IMG/VR virus record: IMGVR_UViG_3300020074_000159
Span: 1 to 20,217 of that record
Origin: a virus
Length of the DNA stretch: 20,217 nucleotides
Direction: 5' to 3' (one strand)
Shown here: positions 1-6,995 of the stretch, in pieces
Numbering within the stretch: position 1 is the first letter of the stretch
Layout of the letters: each line of letters begins with the position of its first letter
Notes under the pieces: generated by a model
Seen by the model: only the letters and a program-made list of their open reading frames with translations
The model's database searches: none
What the model was told of the DNA's origin: nothing
Translations under genes and position numbers: made by a program

Positions 1-2
1 CG

Positions 3-623
3 GCCGCCCCTGGTGGCCAGGTGGGGGGGGAAGCCGCCCCCCCGGGAGCGCGGCGGCCGGCAGAACCGGTGGTCAGGGCCCTGGCGGCAAAAATGGACTC
101 AGTAAAGGAGAAAGGGAAGATGGTGGAACAGCTCAAACGCCTGATGGGTTTGGAACCCGAGGTGGAAGAGAGGGCGGTACACGGTAAGGTGCTGGAGGCG
201 TTCCGGGACCTGGCCGCGACCTTGAATCTGCCGGGTGAAGTTTCCGTGGCTCAACTGAAGGGGGCGGTGGAAGCTTTGAAAGCCGGTGCGTCGCGCCTGC
301 TCAAGACCGAGGAGGCCCTGCAGGCTCTCAAAGCCCGCCTGGCGAGCGAGACGGTCGACCGGCTCGTGGAGGAAGCTTTGCAGGCCGGCAAGGTCAGCCC
401 GGCCCAGCGCGGTTGGGCGCTGGAATATTGTCGCCGGGATCAGGAAGGTTTCCAGACCTATGCGGCCCGGGCCCCGAAACTGGTGCCAACCGGGGAGGAA
501 CTGCGGCTCCTCAGGGAAGAGCACCATGATGAGAGAGGTTTGCTCCCGGAGGAACTGGCCGTGTGCCGATCCCTGAACGTTTCTCCAGAAGCCTACCTCA
601 AGGCCAAGGCGCAAACCGGGTAG
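3..623 (+). CDS. Mu gpI-like phage protease/scaffold, C-terminal part (5' truncated)
   Basis: The reading frame is open to the left edge, so this is the 3' part of a longer gene; a GTG at 21 lies in frame but need not be the true start. What is visible is a Pro/Ala-rich linker followed by a long charged helical region, then a block VDRLVEEALQAGKVSPAQR near residue 110 and a final LNVSPEAYLKAK. This C-terminal arrangement is typical of the Mu I protease/scaffold family (Mu-like_Pro), where the N-terminal protease half matures the procapsid and the C-terminal half acts as internal scaffold. The protease active site would lie upstream of the window and cannot be checked. It precedes a cement-like gene and a gpT-type capsid gene, the normal Mu-like order, which supports the call. 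Confidence 0.75.
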   Translation, partial: AAPGGQVGGEAAPPGARRPAEPVVRALAAKMDSVKEKGKMVEQLKRLMGLEPEVEERAVHGKVLEAFRDLAATLNLPGEVSVAQLKGAVEALKAGASRLLKTEEALQALKARLASETVDRLVEEALQAGKVSPAQRGWALEYCRRDQEGFQTYAARAPKLVPTGEELRLLREEHHDERGLLPEELAVCRSLNVSPEAYLKAKAQTG

Positions 624-784
624 TTTCCGCAGGGAGACTCTTTAGGTGGGGTAGTGCAGGGGGGTAAGGGGGAAAATGGCCAGACCGCCTGCCGCCCCGA
701 TCCCGGCTTGGCCCCTGAAGGAAAGAGCAGCAGGAAGGTTTTCGGCTAAGGGTGATTAACCAATACAAGCGGAGGTAGAAGGAT

Positions 785-1192
785 ATGTCAGCTTTAACCC
801 GTGACCGGGCTACGCCATACCGGGAAGGTATTGAGATTGAATACCCGGTGGCAGCCAACACAAAAATCTACGCCGGTTCCCTGGTATGTATCAATGCGGC
901 AGGTTATGCGGCGCCGGCGGCGGACACCATCGGTTATCGGTTCGCCGGGGTAGCGTTGGAACAGGTGGATAACAGCAGCGGCAGTAACGGCGGCAAAAAT
1001 GTGAAGCTGCGGCGGGCCGGGGTGTTCGAGTTCGACGCCGGGTCCATCAGCCAGGACATGGTGGGAGCCGCCATGTACGCGGCAGATGACCACACCTTTG
1101 ATGATGCTGCCGGTCCCGCCAATGACATCAAGGTGGGCCTGTTGGTCAAATACGTCTCGGCCACTAAAGGCTGGATCGACATCGCCAGGTAA
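785..1192 (+). CDS. capsid cement/decoration-like protein (DUF2190-type)
   Basis: This 135-residue protein has no signal peptide or membrane segment. It is rich in Gly, Ala and Val, with short beta-prone blocks such as AGSLVCINAAGYAAPA and a closing KYVSATKGWIDIAR. The pattern of an early charged stretch, a 'V..L' beta barrel core and a terminal aromatic strand resembles small DUF2190-type capsid decoration proteins, which bind the outer surface of HK97-fold heads. It lies between the gpI-like protease and the gpT-like capsid gene, the place where Mu-like phages carry a small head protein. A clear ribosome site GGAGG lies about 12 nt upstream of ATG. The 161 bases before it hold no other gene I can support. 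The family match is from pattern and position, so function is likely but not proven. Confidence 0.65.
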   Translation: MSALTRDRATPYREGIEIEYPVAANTKIYAGSLVCINAAGYAAPAADTIGYRFAGVALEQVDNSSGSNGGKNVKLRRAGVFEFDAGSISQDMVGAAMYAADDHTFDDAAGPANDIKVGLLVKYVSATKGWIDIAR

Positions 1193-1206
1193 CGGAGGAA
1201 CCTCTC

Positions 1207-2103
1207 ATGATTATCAATATGGAAAGTTTAGCCCGACTGTATACGGGATTCACCGCCGTGTTCAACGCCGCCTTCCAAGAGACTCAGACCTGGTATGAGC
1301 GGGTGGCCATGACGGTGCCGGCCAACACCCGGATTATGGATTACAAGTTCCTCCTGGATTTTCCCATGGTCCGGGAATGGATCGGTGACCGGCAGATCAG
1401 CTCTCTGGAACCCCAGGCCTTCCAGGTGGAAACCAAGGACTGGGAAGCCACCATCGAGGTGGACCGCAATGATATCGAAGACGACCAGCTGGGATTCTAC
1501 AATCCCATCGTGGCGGCCCTGGCCCAGGAAGCGCGGAAACACCCGGAGAGATTGATTGCAGACCTGCTGCTGGGGGGATTCTCCACGGCGTGTTATGACG
1601 GCCAGAACTTTTTTGCCGCCACGCATCCGGTGGGCGCCGGGACCGTCTCCAACTTCGGCGGCGGCTCCGGCACCGGCTGGTATCTCATGGACACCAGCCG
1701 GGCGGTTAAGCCATTCATCTTTCAGTTGCGGCGGGAGGTCCAGCTGGTGCGCATGGACCGGCAGGATGACGAGCACGCCTTCATGCGGAAGAAAATGCGC
1801 TACGGCGTGGATTACCGGGGGGCGGCGGCCTTTGGCCTGTGGCAGCTGGCCTATGCCTGCAAGGAAACCCTGAACGACACCAACTATGCGGCGGCCCGGG
1901 CTGCCATGATGTCGGTGAGCAACGCCGAGGGCCGGCCCCTGGGGATGAAGCCCAACCTGCTGCTGGTGCCCCCGTCTCTGGAGGCGCAAGCCCGGGAGAT
2001 CTTGCAGGCGCAGTTTATCATCGGCGACCCCCTCACCGGCGGCGCCCGGACCAATGTCTGGCAGGGCACGGCTGATCTCCTGGTGGTGCCGGAGTTGGCC
2101 TAA
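1207..2103 (+). CDS. Mu gpT-type major head (capsid) protein
   Basis: This 298-residue protein matches the Mu-like gpT major head family over its whole length. Characteristic blocks are FNAAFQETQTWYERVAMTVP near residue 18, PMVREWIGDRQISSL near 55, the acidic EVDRNDIEDDQLGFYNP near 85, and CYDGQNFFAATHPV near 130. The length (Mu gpT is about 305 residues) suggests an intact gene. It forms the HK97-fold shell in Mu-like phages. It starts with ATG after GGAGG, 14 nt downstream of the cement-like gene, and so belongs to one transcription unit with it and the protease. A GC-rich hairpin follows the stop. The odd point is that a second, different major capsid gene lies 14.6 kb downstream. Confidence 0.92.
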   Translation: MIINMESLARLYTGFTAVFNAAFQETQTWYERVAMTVPANTRIMDYKFLLDFPMVREWIGDRQISSLEPQAFQVETKDWEATIEVDRNDIEDDQLGFYNPIVAALAQEARKHPERLIADLLLGGFSTACYDGQNFFAATHPVGAGTVSNFGGGSGTGWYLMDTSRAVKPFIFQLRREVQLVRMDRQDDEHAFMRKKMRYGVDYRGAAAFGLWQLAYACKETLNDTNYAAARAAMMSVSNAEGRPLGMKPNLLLVPPSLEAQAREILQAQFIIGDPLTGGARTNVWQGTADLLVVPELA

Positions 2104-2123
2104 CGGGAATAACCAACCGGGAC

Positions 2124-2141
2124 GGCGGCGGCACCGCCGCC
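2124..2141 (+). terminator. GC-rich hairpin after the gpT-like gene, possible weak terminator
   Basis: GGCGGCGG (2124-2131) and CCGCCGCC (2134-2141) form a perfect 8-bp inverted repeat just after the capsid stop codon. The downstream sequence is CTCCCTTTATT, so there is no proper U-run. It could slow transcription, protect a 3' end or be one more GC-rich palindrome of the kind scattered through the window. Confidence 0.35.
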
Positions 2142-2172
2142 CTCCCTTTATTCAGATGCAGGGGGAACGATT

Positions 2173-2511
2173 ATGGCCTGGTTTGGCGGCTTCACTTTAG
2201 AAACATACAACCGGATTCCGGGCGATTACGAAGAAGTCACCGCGGGAGTCAGCGTGGTGGGGTTTTCGAGTCCGAAAATCATGCCGACCACGGGACCCTA
2301 TGCGCGCATGGCCGCCCGGGCGGCCCTGGTGTCCTCGGAAAATGGGGACATCCGGTTTCGCATTGACGGCGGGCTGCCCAGCCTCAGCAGCGGGCACTAT
2401 CTGACCAGCGGCGACACCCTGGTGCTCACCGGCACCCAGGCCATCCAGCAATTCCGGGCCATTCGGAGCGGCGAGACGAACGGGGTGTTGCGGGTGACGT
2501 ATTTTTATTAA
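2173..2511 (+). CDS. small phage structural-type protein, function unknown
   Basis: This 112-residue protein begins MAWFGGFTLETYNRIPGDY and ends in a beta strand, GVLRVTYFY. It contains a beta-rich stretch IRFRIDGGLPSLSSGHYL, then SGDTLVLTGTQAIQQFRAI. That layout, with a strand carrying 'R.DG', then 'G..L..GD...L.G...I..F.AI', is one I associate with small beta-sandwich proteins encoded beside phage fibre genes, but I cannot name a family with confidence. A good ribosome site (AGGGGG) lies upstream of ATG 2173. It stands between the gpT capsid gene and the large beta-rich surface protein. It may be a head fibre, decoration or adapter protein; that is inference. Confidence 0.6.
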   Translation: MAWFGGFTLETYNRIPGDYEEVTAGVSVVGFSSPKIMPTTGPYARMAARAALVSSENGDIRFRIDGGLPSLSSGHYLTSGDTLVLTGTQAIQQFRAIRSGETNGVLRVTYFY

Positions 2512-2526
2512 AGAGTTCCACAATGT

Positions 2527-2549
2527 CCCAGGGGCGTTGACCCCTTGGG
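2527..2549 (+). other. hairpin downstream of the 2173-2511 gene
   Basis: CCCAGGGG (2527-2534) pairs with CCCCTTGGG (2541-2549) around the loop CGTTGA, with one bulged T. No U-tract follows, so it is not a standard intrinsic terminator. The remaining bases to 2659 hold no gene I can support. Confidence 0.3.
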
Positions 2550-2659
2550 ATTACGAAATTCAGATGGATGTTTTACCGAAAACAGAAGGTTCAACGAGGT
2601 TCTGAGAGGTTCTGAGCTTTGAGGCTGAACCGGACCCGGGATCACTTCACCAGGGGATT

Positions 2660-2722
2660 ATGACCGCCGTGAAAAGAGTAAGAAGCCTTGAAAGCACCCT
2701 GCCACAGGTTGAGGTTTTATAA
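2660..2722 (+). CDS. possible 20-residue leader peptide coupled to the large surface gene
   Basis: ATG at 2660, preceded by AGGGG, opens a 20-codon frame rich in basic and Val/Leu residues. Its TAA shares its last base with the ATG of the 666-residue gene (TAATG). That junction would allow translational coupling. The downstream gene also has its own GAGG site at 2711, so the small frame may be chance. No homology is claimed. Confidence 0.2.
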   Translation: MTAVKRVRSLESTLPQVEVL

Positions 2723-4722
2723 TGGCGACTTTTACTTCTGTCACCAGTGGTAACTGGAATAATGGGGCCACCTGGGGCAATGCTTCCCCCGGAGTCAAGG
2801 GGACAGACTGGCCTGGGAACGCCACGGATATCGTCAACATCGGCACGACCGCGGGTCAGAGCCATGTGGTGACGTATAACGTCTCGGAAACCAACGCCCT
2901 CGGGCAAGTAACCATCGGGGCCACTTCCGGCGTCGGGGTTTCCCGGCTGGAGTTCAGTGCCGGGATGAACACCAAGCTGACCCTGGGGCACCAAGACATT
3001 TTGGTGCAGCTTTCCGGCGAACTGCGGGTAGGCGCACCTGGGGCCATCATCCCAAAACAGTATCTGGCCGAACTGGTATGGAACACCACGGCGGACAACG
3101 CCAAGGGACTCAATCTGGCCTTAGGCGGCAAGTGCAACATCTACGGCGACCCGGATTATTATGGCTCGGATTTCGATACCACCTTGGTTTCCCAGGCGGT
3201 CATCCCTGCCGCGGGCAATTCTGTAACCATTACGGTGTTGGGGGACTTTACCACCAAGTGGGCGGCGGGCCACGAACTGTTGGTGCACAAGGGCGGGGCC
3301 TGGGCTACTAACGGTCACTATCTCGACTTCTGTCGCTTAGCTATAACCTCTGTGACCGCCAATGGCGGCAACACCGACATCGCCTGCACCGTCACCGAGC
3401 GCCAGGCCGGGGCTTTAACCTGCCTAACTGGGGCGGACGTGCTGCACCTAAGCCGAAATGTCCTGCTCTATAAGTTGGGCTACAATGCCAATCTTAACCA
3501 GACCAACACCCTCCGTCCCCGTATGGTCAACTCAAATGCCCTGCCCTCCACCAATGTTAACATCAACGATGCTGGTTTTGGCGGCTGGTACAACTGCTTT
3601 AACGGTTCTGCGTTATCTAGTGGCGGCGTGGTAATGCGAAATGGTCTCATTGGCCTCTCTTCTTTGTATAGAGGTTCGATAACGAACGCAATCATAGTCA
3701 TTATGTCTACCGGGGCAAGTATTATTTATAATTCTAACATTATTAGCTGCATCATCGCAGCTTGCGTAGGCTCTGCGATTGCCACTGCTACTCAGACTAC
3801 ACTTGCAACTAATTGTAAATGTTTTGGTAATGGTGGAGTTGCCTTAAACAGCTTTGCAGGCAAAGCGATTAACTGTTATTTTTATAGCAATAACACTGGA
3901 GTAGGGGCCGGCTGTATTGCAGCCAGACTACGGAACGGCTCCATCGGTTATAATCCTGCGGGTGCGGCCTTAGCCAATTTATATGATTTTAACTACCAGT
4001 TCACTCAACTGGTCTATCTGGAAAACTGTATCTTGCAAGCTACTCCTAGTAAAACCTTTCACAACGGCACGCTTTACATGGGACGGTTTTGCAGCGAACA
4101 CCACAACCAGGTAGTCGGGGACCATCGGGTTTTCGATGCTTTTGGGGACATTTATAAAACCCCAGCTGACGGCGCTGGAGACAATCCTACCCAAAGAAGC
4201 GGCGGGGCTGCTGACGTTTGTGAGGTTGTGCCGCTGAGTGGGTGTGATACCACCTTATACTTGGAAATCCTGAATGTTCGGGTGTGGGCTACCGCCGGGG
4301 TGAGCAAGACCTACCGCTTTTACGTGCAGACGGATTTTGCCACCCTGCCCACCGCCAAACTGAAACTCTATGGCGAGTACCTGAGTGCGGGCGCCGGGGG
4401 AGCTTTGACCACGGTTGCCTCAACTCAAAACATTACCACGAGGGCCAATGCAGGGGATTGGAGCCAATACGCGGAAGTGACCATTAATCCGGTGCAGACA
4501 GGACATGTCAATCTCTATCTCCGGCTCATGGGATTCGAAGCCGGACCTAAGAAGGTGTGGGTTGATCCGATGATGGCTATAACTGGCGGCGCTGCGGTGA
4601 CGGTGACGCCTTATTGGAGTTATGGGGAAGTGCAGTTGGATATTGATCCGGTGGCTGTGGGCGGTGGGGTTTTCCCGATCATTGGCGGCAGCCACATAAT
4701 TCAACCTGCGAGGGCGGCATAA
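2722..4722 (+). CDS. large beta-rich phage surface protein, G8-like N-terminus, probable receptor-binding or fibre protein
   Basis: This 666-residue protein starts with a block SGNWNNGATWGNASPG, then a 'D.V.I......VTYNV' pattern and repeated short beta strands to about residue 115. This resembles the G8-like start of many phage and secreted surface proteins. Residues about 290-420 are rich in Asn, Ser, Gly and small hydrophobics in short repeating turns, as in a right-handed beta-helix. Residues about 505-640 look like a separate beta-sandwich with a carbohydrate-binding style (LYLEILNVRVWA, RFYVQTDF, VNLYLRLMGF, KVWVDPMM). The codons for the middle third are clearly more AT-rich than those on either side. 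The gene ends in ATAATG shared with the next gene, so the two are co-translated. A depolymerase activity is possible, but no catalytic residues can be assigned. Confidence 0.65.
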   Translation: MATFTSVTSGNWNNGATWGNASPGVKGTDWPGNATDIVNIGTTAGQSHVVTYNVSETNALGQVTIGATSGVGVSRLEFSAGMNTKLTLGHQDILVQLSGELRVGAPGAIIPKQYLAELVWNTTADNAKGLNLALGGKCNIYGDPDYYGSDFDTTLVSQAVIPAAGNSVTITVLGDFTTKWAAGHELLVHKGGAWATNGHYLDFCRLAITSVTANGGNTDIACTVTERQAGALTCLTGADVLHLSRNVLLYKLGYNANLNQTNTLRPRMVNSNALPSTNVNINDAGFGGWYNCFNGSALSSGGVVMRNGLIGLSSLYRGSITNAIIVIMSTGASIIYNSNIISCIIAACVGSAIATATQTTLATNCKCFGNGGVALNSFAGKAINCYFYSNNTGVGAGCIAARLRNGSIGYNPAGAALANLYDFNYQFTQLVYLENCILQATPSKTFHNGTLYMGRFCSEHHNQVVGDHRVFDAFGDIYKTPADGAGDNPTQRSGGAADVCEVVPLSGCDTTLYLEILNVRVWATAGVSKTYRFYVQTDFATLPTAKLKLYGEYLSAGAGGALTTVASTQNITTRANAGDWSQYAEVTINPVQTGHVNLYLRLMGFEAGPKKVWVDPMMAITGGAAVTVTPYWSYGEVQLDIDPVAVGGGVFPIIGGSHIIQPARAA

Positions 4723-5921
4723 TGAATCGTAAGTTAGCGGATACGATAGTTCTCGATTTCACGGTCCACCTCCCCACCACAGGCGCCGTATCTGATGCTG
4801 ACGCCCTACCCACGGTTGAAGTTTGGGAGGATGAGACGGATACAACTCTGTCTGGCGGAACTGTTACGAAACGAGTAGGCAAAACCGGTAATTATCGTGT
4901 GGCGGTGGTTGCTACTACCGGCAACGGCTTTGAGGTGGGGAAATCTTATAACGTGGTGGTCACAGTCGTTGCCGGAGGCGTGACGGCCAAGGCGGTGATT
5001 GGAAGTTTCTTTATTGACAGCAAAAGGCTGGCCGACTTGAATGACCTCGCGGCGGGCTCGGCCATGACGTTGACATCTGCATACGACGCAGCTAAGGTTG
5101 CGGCCCCTGAATCAGGAGGCAACGTGGCGGCAATCAAAGCCAAGACGGATAACCTCCCGGCTGACCCGGCGAGTAACACCCAAGTCAACACCCGCCTGGC
5201 TACTTCAGGTTATACCGCTCCGGACAACTCCGGAATCTCGGCGATCAAGACCAAGACGGATAACCTCCCGGCTGACCCGGCGGCTACCGGGGATATTCCC
5301 ACCGCCGCGGCCATTGCCGACCAGGTGTGGGATGAGGCCATAGCCGACCACCTGGGGGCCGGGTCCACCGGCAACGCCCTCAACGCCGCGGGTTCGGCCG
5401 GCGACCCCTGGAGCACCCCCATTCCCGGGGCCTACGGGGCCGGGACGGCGGGAAAAATCGTCGGGGACAACGTCAATGCCACCATTTCCAGCCGCTCCAC
5501 CCTGACGGCGCAGCAGGTATGGGAGTATGCCACCAGGACCCTGAGCAGTTTCGGGACGCTGGTGGCGGACATCGCCACGGCAGTGTGGGCCAGCGTCACC
5601 CGCAGCCTCACCGACAAGGCCGGGTTCACCATCTCCGGGACAAAGACGACCTTGGATGCCCTGCAAGACCTCTCTCAGGCCGGGGCTCAGGCCGGGGCGA
5701 CTGCTGCCCTCAATGCTTATGACCCGCCCACCCGGGCCGAGGCCACCTCCGACAAGGCGGAGCTCGCGGCCCTGACTGCCCGGGTGATCGCGGCCCTGAC
5801 AAATCGCCTGGTAGTCAACCCTGCTACCGGGGCCTACACGATTTACGCCGATGACGGCGTAACACCGTTGGTCACCGGGACTATTTCCGGGACCGGCAGG
5901 AGCGCCCCCACATGGCCGTAG
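4722..5921 (+). CDS. fibre-like phage protein with KTDNLPADP repeats
   Basis: This 399-residue protein starts on the A of the preceding TAATG. It has a beta-rich N-terminal domain (about residues 1-105, DFTVHLPTTGAV to AVIGSFFID), then an Ala/Asp/Thr-rich shaft with two copies of IK.KTDNLPADPA 37 residues apart. A QVWDEAIADHLGAG block follows, then GDPWSTPIPGAYGAGTAG and a QQVWEYATRTLS block. The C-terminus is a short beta segment (ATGAYTIYADDGVTPLVTG). Blocks of the VWDEA, NALNAAG and PGAYGAGTAG type recur in many phage fibre and adhesin-like proteins. The low-complexity shaft suggests an elongated, probably oligomeric fibre. No enzyme motif is visible. It overlaps the next small ORF by 10 nt. 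Confidence 0.6.
   Translation: MNRKLADTIVLDFTVHLPTTGAVSDADALPTVEVWEDETDTTLSGGTVTKRVGKTGNYRVAVVATTGNGFEVGKSYNVVVTVVAGGVTAKAVIGSFFIDSKRLADLNDLAAGSAMTLTSAYDAAKVAAPESGGNVAAIKAKTDNLPADPASNTQVNTRLATSGYTAPDNSGISAIKTKTDNLPADPAATGDIPTAAAIADQVWDEAIADHLGAGSTGNALNAAGSAGDPWSTPIPGAYGAGTAGKIVGDNVNATISSRSTLTAQQVWEYATRTLSSFGTLVADIATAVWASVTRSLTDKAGFTISGTKTTLDALQDLSQAGAQAGATAALNAYDPPTRAEATSDKAELAALTARVIAALTNRLVVNPATGAYTIYADDGVTPLVTGTISGTGRSAPTWP
5140..5282 (+). repeat. two 32-bp direct repeats inside the fibre-like gene
   Basis: Positions 5140-5171 and 5251-5282 are identical, 111 bp (37 codons) apart, and encode the KTDNLPADPA motif twice in the same frame. Flanking codons are similar but diverged, so this is an internal protein repeat of a shaft domain and may change copy number by recombination. 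Confidence 0.85.
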
Positions 5922-6064
5922 ACGCGGAACGGATCAAGGCGGTGGCCTCCTGGGGTTATCTCGGAGATATTGGCGCCGGGGAAAGCACAACCCAAATCAT
6001 TGAGGGGCCGATTGAGATCACTCTGGAGGCAGATCAAATCACCGTGGAGATAGACGAAGGTTGA
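5912..6064 (+). CDS. 50-residue small protein, overlapping the fibre-like gene
   Basis: ATG 5912 lies 10 nt before the end of the fibre-like frame and is preceded by AGGAG (5898-5902) at 9 nt. The frame encodes MAVDAERIKAVASWGYLGDI, then an acidic, beta-prone tail rich in Glu and Ile ending VEIDEG. It has no membrane segment and no cysteines. The good ribosome site and overlap support translation. It may be a fibre-tip or chaperone-like accessory peptide, but no family is recognised. Confidence 0.55.
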   Translation: MAVDAERIKAVASWGYLGDIGAGESTTQIIEGPIEITLEADQITVEIDEG

Positions 6065-6108
6065 GTTGACCCTAAGCCCAGAACCCCGGGGAGGCGAAAA
6101 GAAGCCGA

Positions 6109-6441
6109 ATGAAAAAGACAGCAATCAAGCAGGGGGAAGCCAAGACTATCACCTTTACCGTGAAGGACGCCCTGGGGACCGGGGTGGATCTCTCCGGGGC
6201 GACATTACTCCTGGGCGTGAAAAAGGACAAATCGGATAGCGCCTACACCTTTTCCAAGCTGGACGCCTCATTTAATAAGGCTCGGGCGGCCCAGGGGATT
6301 GTGAGCGTCGATCTGACGGGCACGGACACTAACCAGCCGGAGGGCACTTATATCGGGGAACTCAAGTGCGCCTGGGCCGGGCCGGTGATCAAGAAGAGCG
6401 AGGATTTCTTCTTGCAGATCAAGAAGGCGGTAACGGCGTGA
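6109..6441 (+). CDS. BppU N-terminal-like baseplate/fibre beta-sandwich protein
   Basis: This 110-residue protein has the pattern KQGEAKTITFTVKDALGTGV, DLSGATLLLGVKK, then a Thr/Asn-rich turn and GTYIGELKCAW with FFLQIKKAV at the end. This is the usual outline of the small Ig-like domain at the N-terminus of BppU-type baseplate upper proteins, which anchor fibres to a tail or baseplate. Here the domain stands alone, without a fibre or coiled-coil extension. It follows the fibre-like genes, consistent with a joint or adapter role. A weak purine-rich site lies before ATG 6109. Its TGA overlaps the GTG of the next gene by 4 nt. Confidence 0.6.
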   Translation: MKKTAIKQGEAKTITFTVKDALGTGVDLSGATLLLGVKKDKSDSAYTFSKLDASFNKARAAQGIVSVDLTGTDTNQPEGTYIGELKCAWAGPVIKKSEDFFLQIKKAVTA

Positions 6442-6551
6442 GCCTGGGGTTACGCTGTCCAGCTTGTGGGGCTGAGATAAATCTGCACGAGGCCAGCCAG
6501 GCGGCGGCGGCCTGCGAGGCGTTTATGGGGGAGGGAGGCCGCACGAAATGA
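6438..6551 (+). CDS. 37-residue zinc-ribbon-like peptide (CPACG)
   Basis: The frame starts with GTG at 6438, sharing GTGA with the stop of the BppU-like gene, and ends in ATGA shared with the RemA-like gene. The peptide has [15 protein letters not shown], a CPxCG knuckle of the zinc-ribbon type, then an Ala-rich helix with one more Cys and a basic end. Only one CxxC pair is present, so it could bind zinc only as a dimer or use the third Cys plus His. The gene is too short for standard callers, but its exact 4-nt overlaps with both neighbours argue that it is real. Function is not known; a small nucleic-acid or protein-binding partner is possible. Confidence 0.55.
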   Translation: MSLGLRCPACGAEINLHEASQAAAACEAFMGEGGRTK

Positions 6552-6841
6552 ACGGCAAAGAGAAGTTTGTGCCGGGAAATGGATATATCCATATAGGTTA
6601 CGGTAATTTGGTGGCGGCCGCAAAAGTGGACGCCATCTTGATGCCGGGGTCCTCTCCCATGAAAAGGTTGAAGCGCCGGGCGGCGGCAGAGGCGCGCTTA
6701 GTGGACGCCACTTTCGGGCGTAAAACCAGGGCCATCATAATCACCGACAGCAATCACGTGATCCTATCGGCGATTGCGCCCGAGACTTTGTGGCGCCGGG
6801 CCGGTGGCGTAAAAGATGATTTGGAGCGGGAGGGCGCATGA
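6548..6841 (+). CDS. remA-like: RemA-family (DUF370) DNA-binding regulator
   Basis: This 97-residue protein carries the RemA signature across its length: [30 protein letters not shown], then [26 protein letters not shown]-like [14 protein letters not shown]. In Bacillus, RemA is a small DNA-binding activator of biofilm-matrix and osmoprotection genes that forms ring-like oligomers and wraps promoter DNA. The family is mainly known from bacterial chromosomes. Relative to the Bacillus protein, the region after GN(I/L)V has Lys where an Arg is usual, a conservative change, and the GR(R/K)TRA core is kept. It overlaps its upstream and downstream neighbours by 4 nt, so it is co-translated in a phage cassette. 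A role in switching phage or host genes is inference. The family call is strong. Confidence 0.88.
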   Translation: MNGKEKFVPGNGYIHIGYGNLVAAAKVDAILMPGSSPMKRLKRRAAAEARLVDATFGRKTRAIIITDSNHVILSAIAPETLWRRAGGVKDDLEREGA

Positions 6842-6951
6842 GACTCGTTAGAATTGTGGCCTTCGTCCTCGGACTCGGGATTGCGGCTGTCCTGATGGGT
6901 TGTATCCTCGCCCGGATTGGTTTATGGCTGGACAGACTTGAGGAAGAGTGA
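6838..6951 (+). CDS. 37-residue single-helix membrane peptide
   Basis: ATG 6838 overlaps the RemA-like stop (ATGA). The peptide is [20 protein letters not shown], continuing [10 protein letters not shown], then an acidic tail LDRLEEE. One membrane helix covers about residues 5-29, with a basic N-terminus and acidic C-terminus, predicting N-in topology. A Gly-Cys pair at 21-22 is not in a good lipobox context, since the residues before it are LMG and the segment continues hydrophobic. The last codons overlap the GTG of the next gene. It could be a small holin-like or regulatory membrane peptide. Confidence 0.55.
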   Translation: MRLVRIVAFVLGLGIAAVLMGCILARIGLWLDRLEEE

Positions 6952-6995
6952 AGAAATTTATCAAGGCGGGCGGAAGCGTGAAGAAATTTATCAAG
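6942..6995 (+). repeat. 30-bp tandem duplication around two GTG starts
   Basis: 6942-6965 and 6972-6995 match at 23 of 24 positions, with 18 identical bases beginning at each GTG. The period is 30 bp, so the reading frame is kept and the start codon itself is duplicated. Confidence 0.85.

Noticed and set aside
99-614. 171-codon open frame on the minus strand across the protease C-terminus
   Set aside because: It is the antisense shadow of a well-supported gene, has no ribosome site and shows no family pattern.
2537-2565. TTGACC with a weak TCAGAT 17 bases downstream, considered as a sigma-70 promoter
   Set aside because: The -10 box matches the consensus poorly, and the -35 lies in the stem of a hairpin; not strong enough to annotate.
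6838-6951. small membrane peptide considered as a lipoprotein because of MGC
   Set aside because: The residues before Cys do not form a good lipobox, and the hydrophobic helix continues past it.
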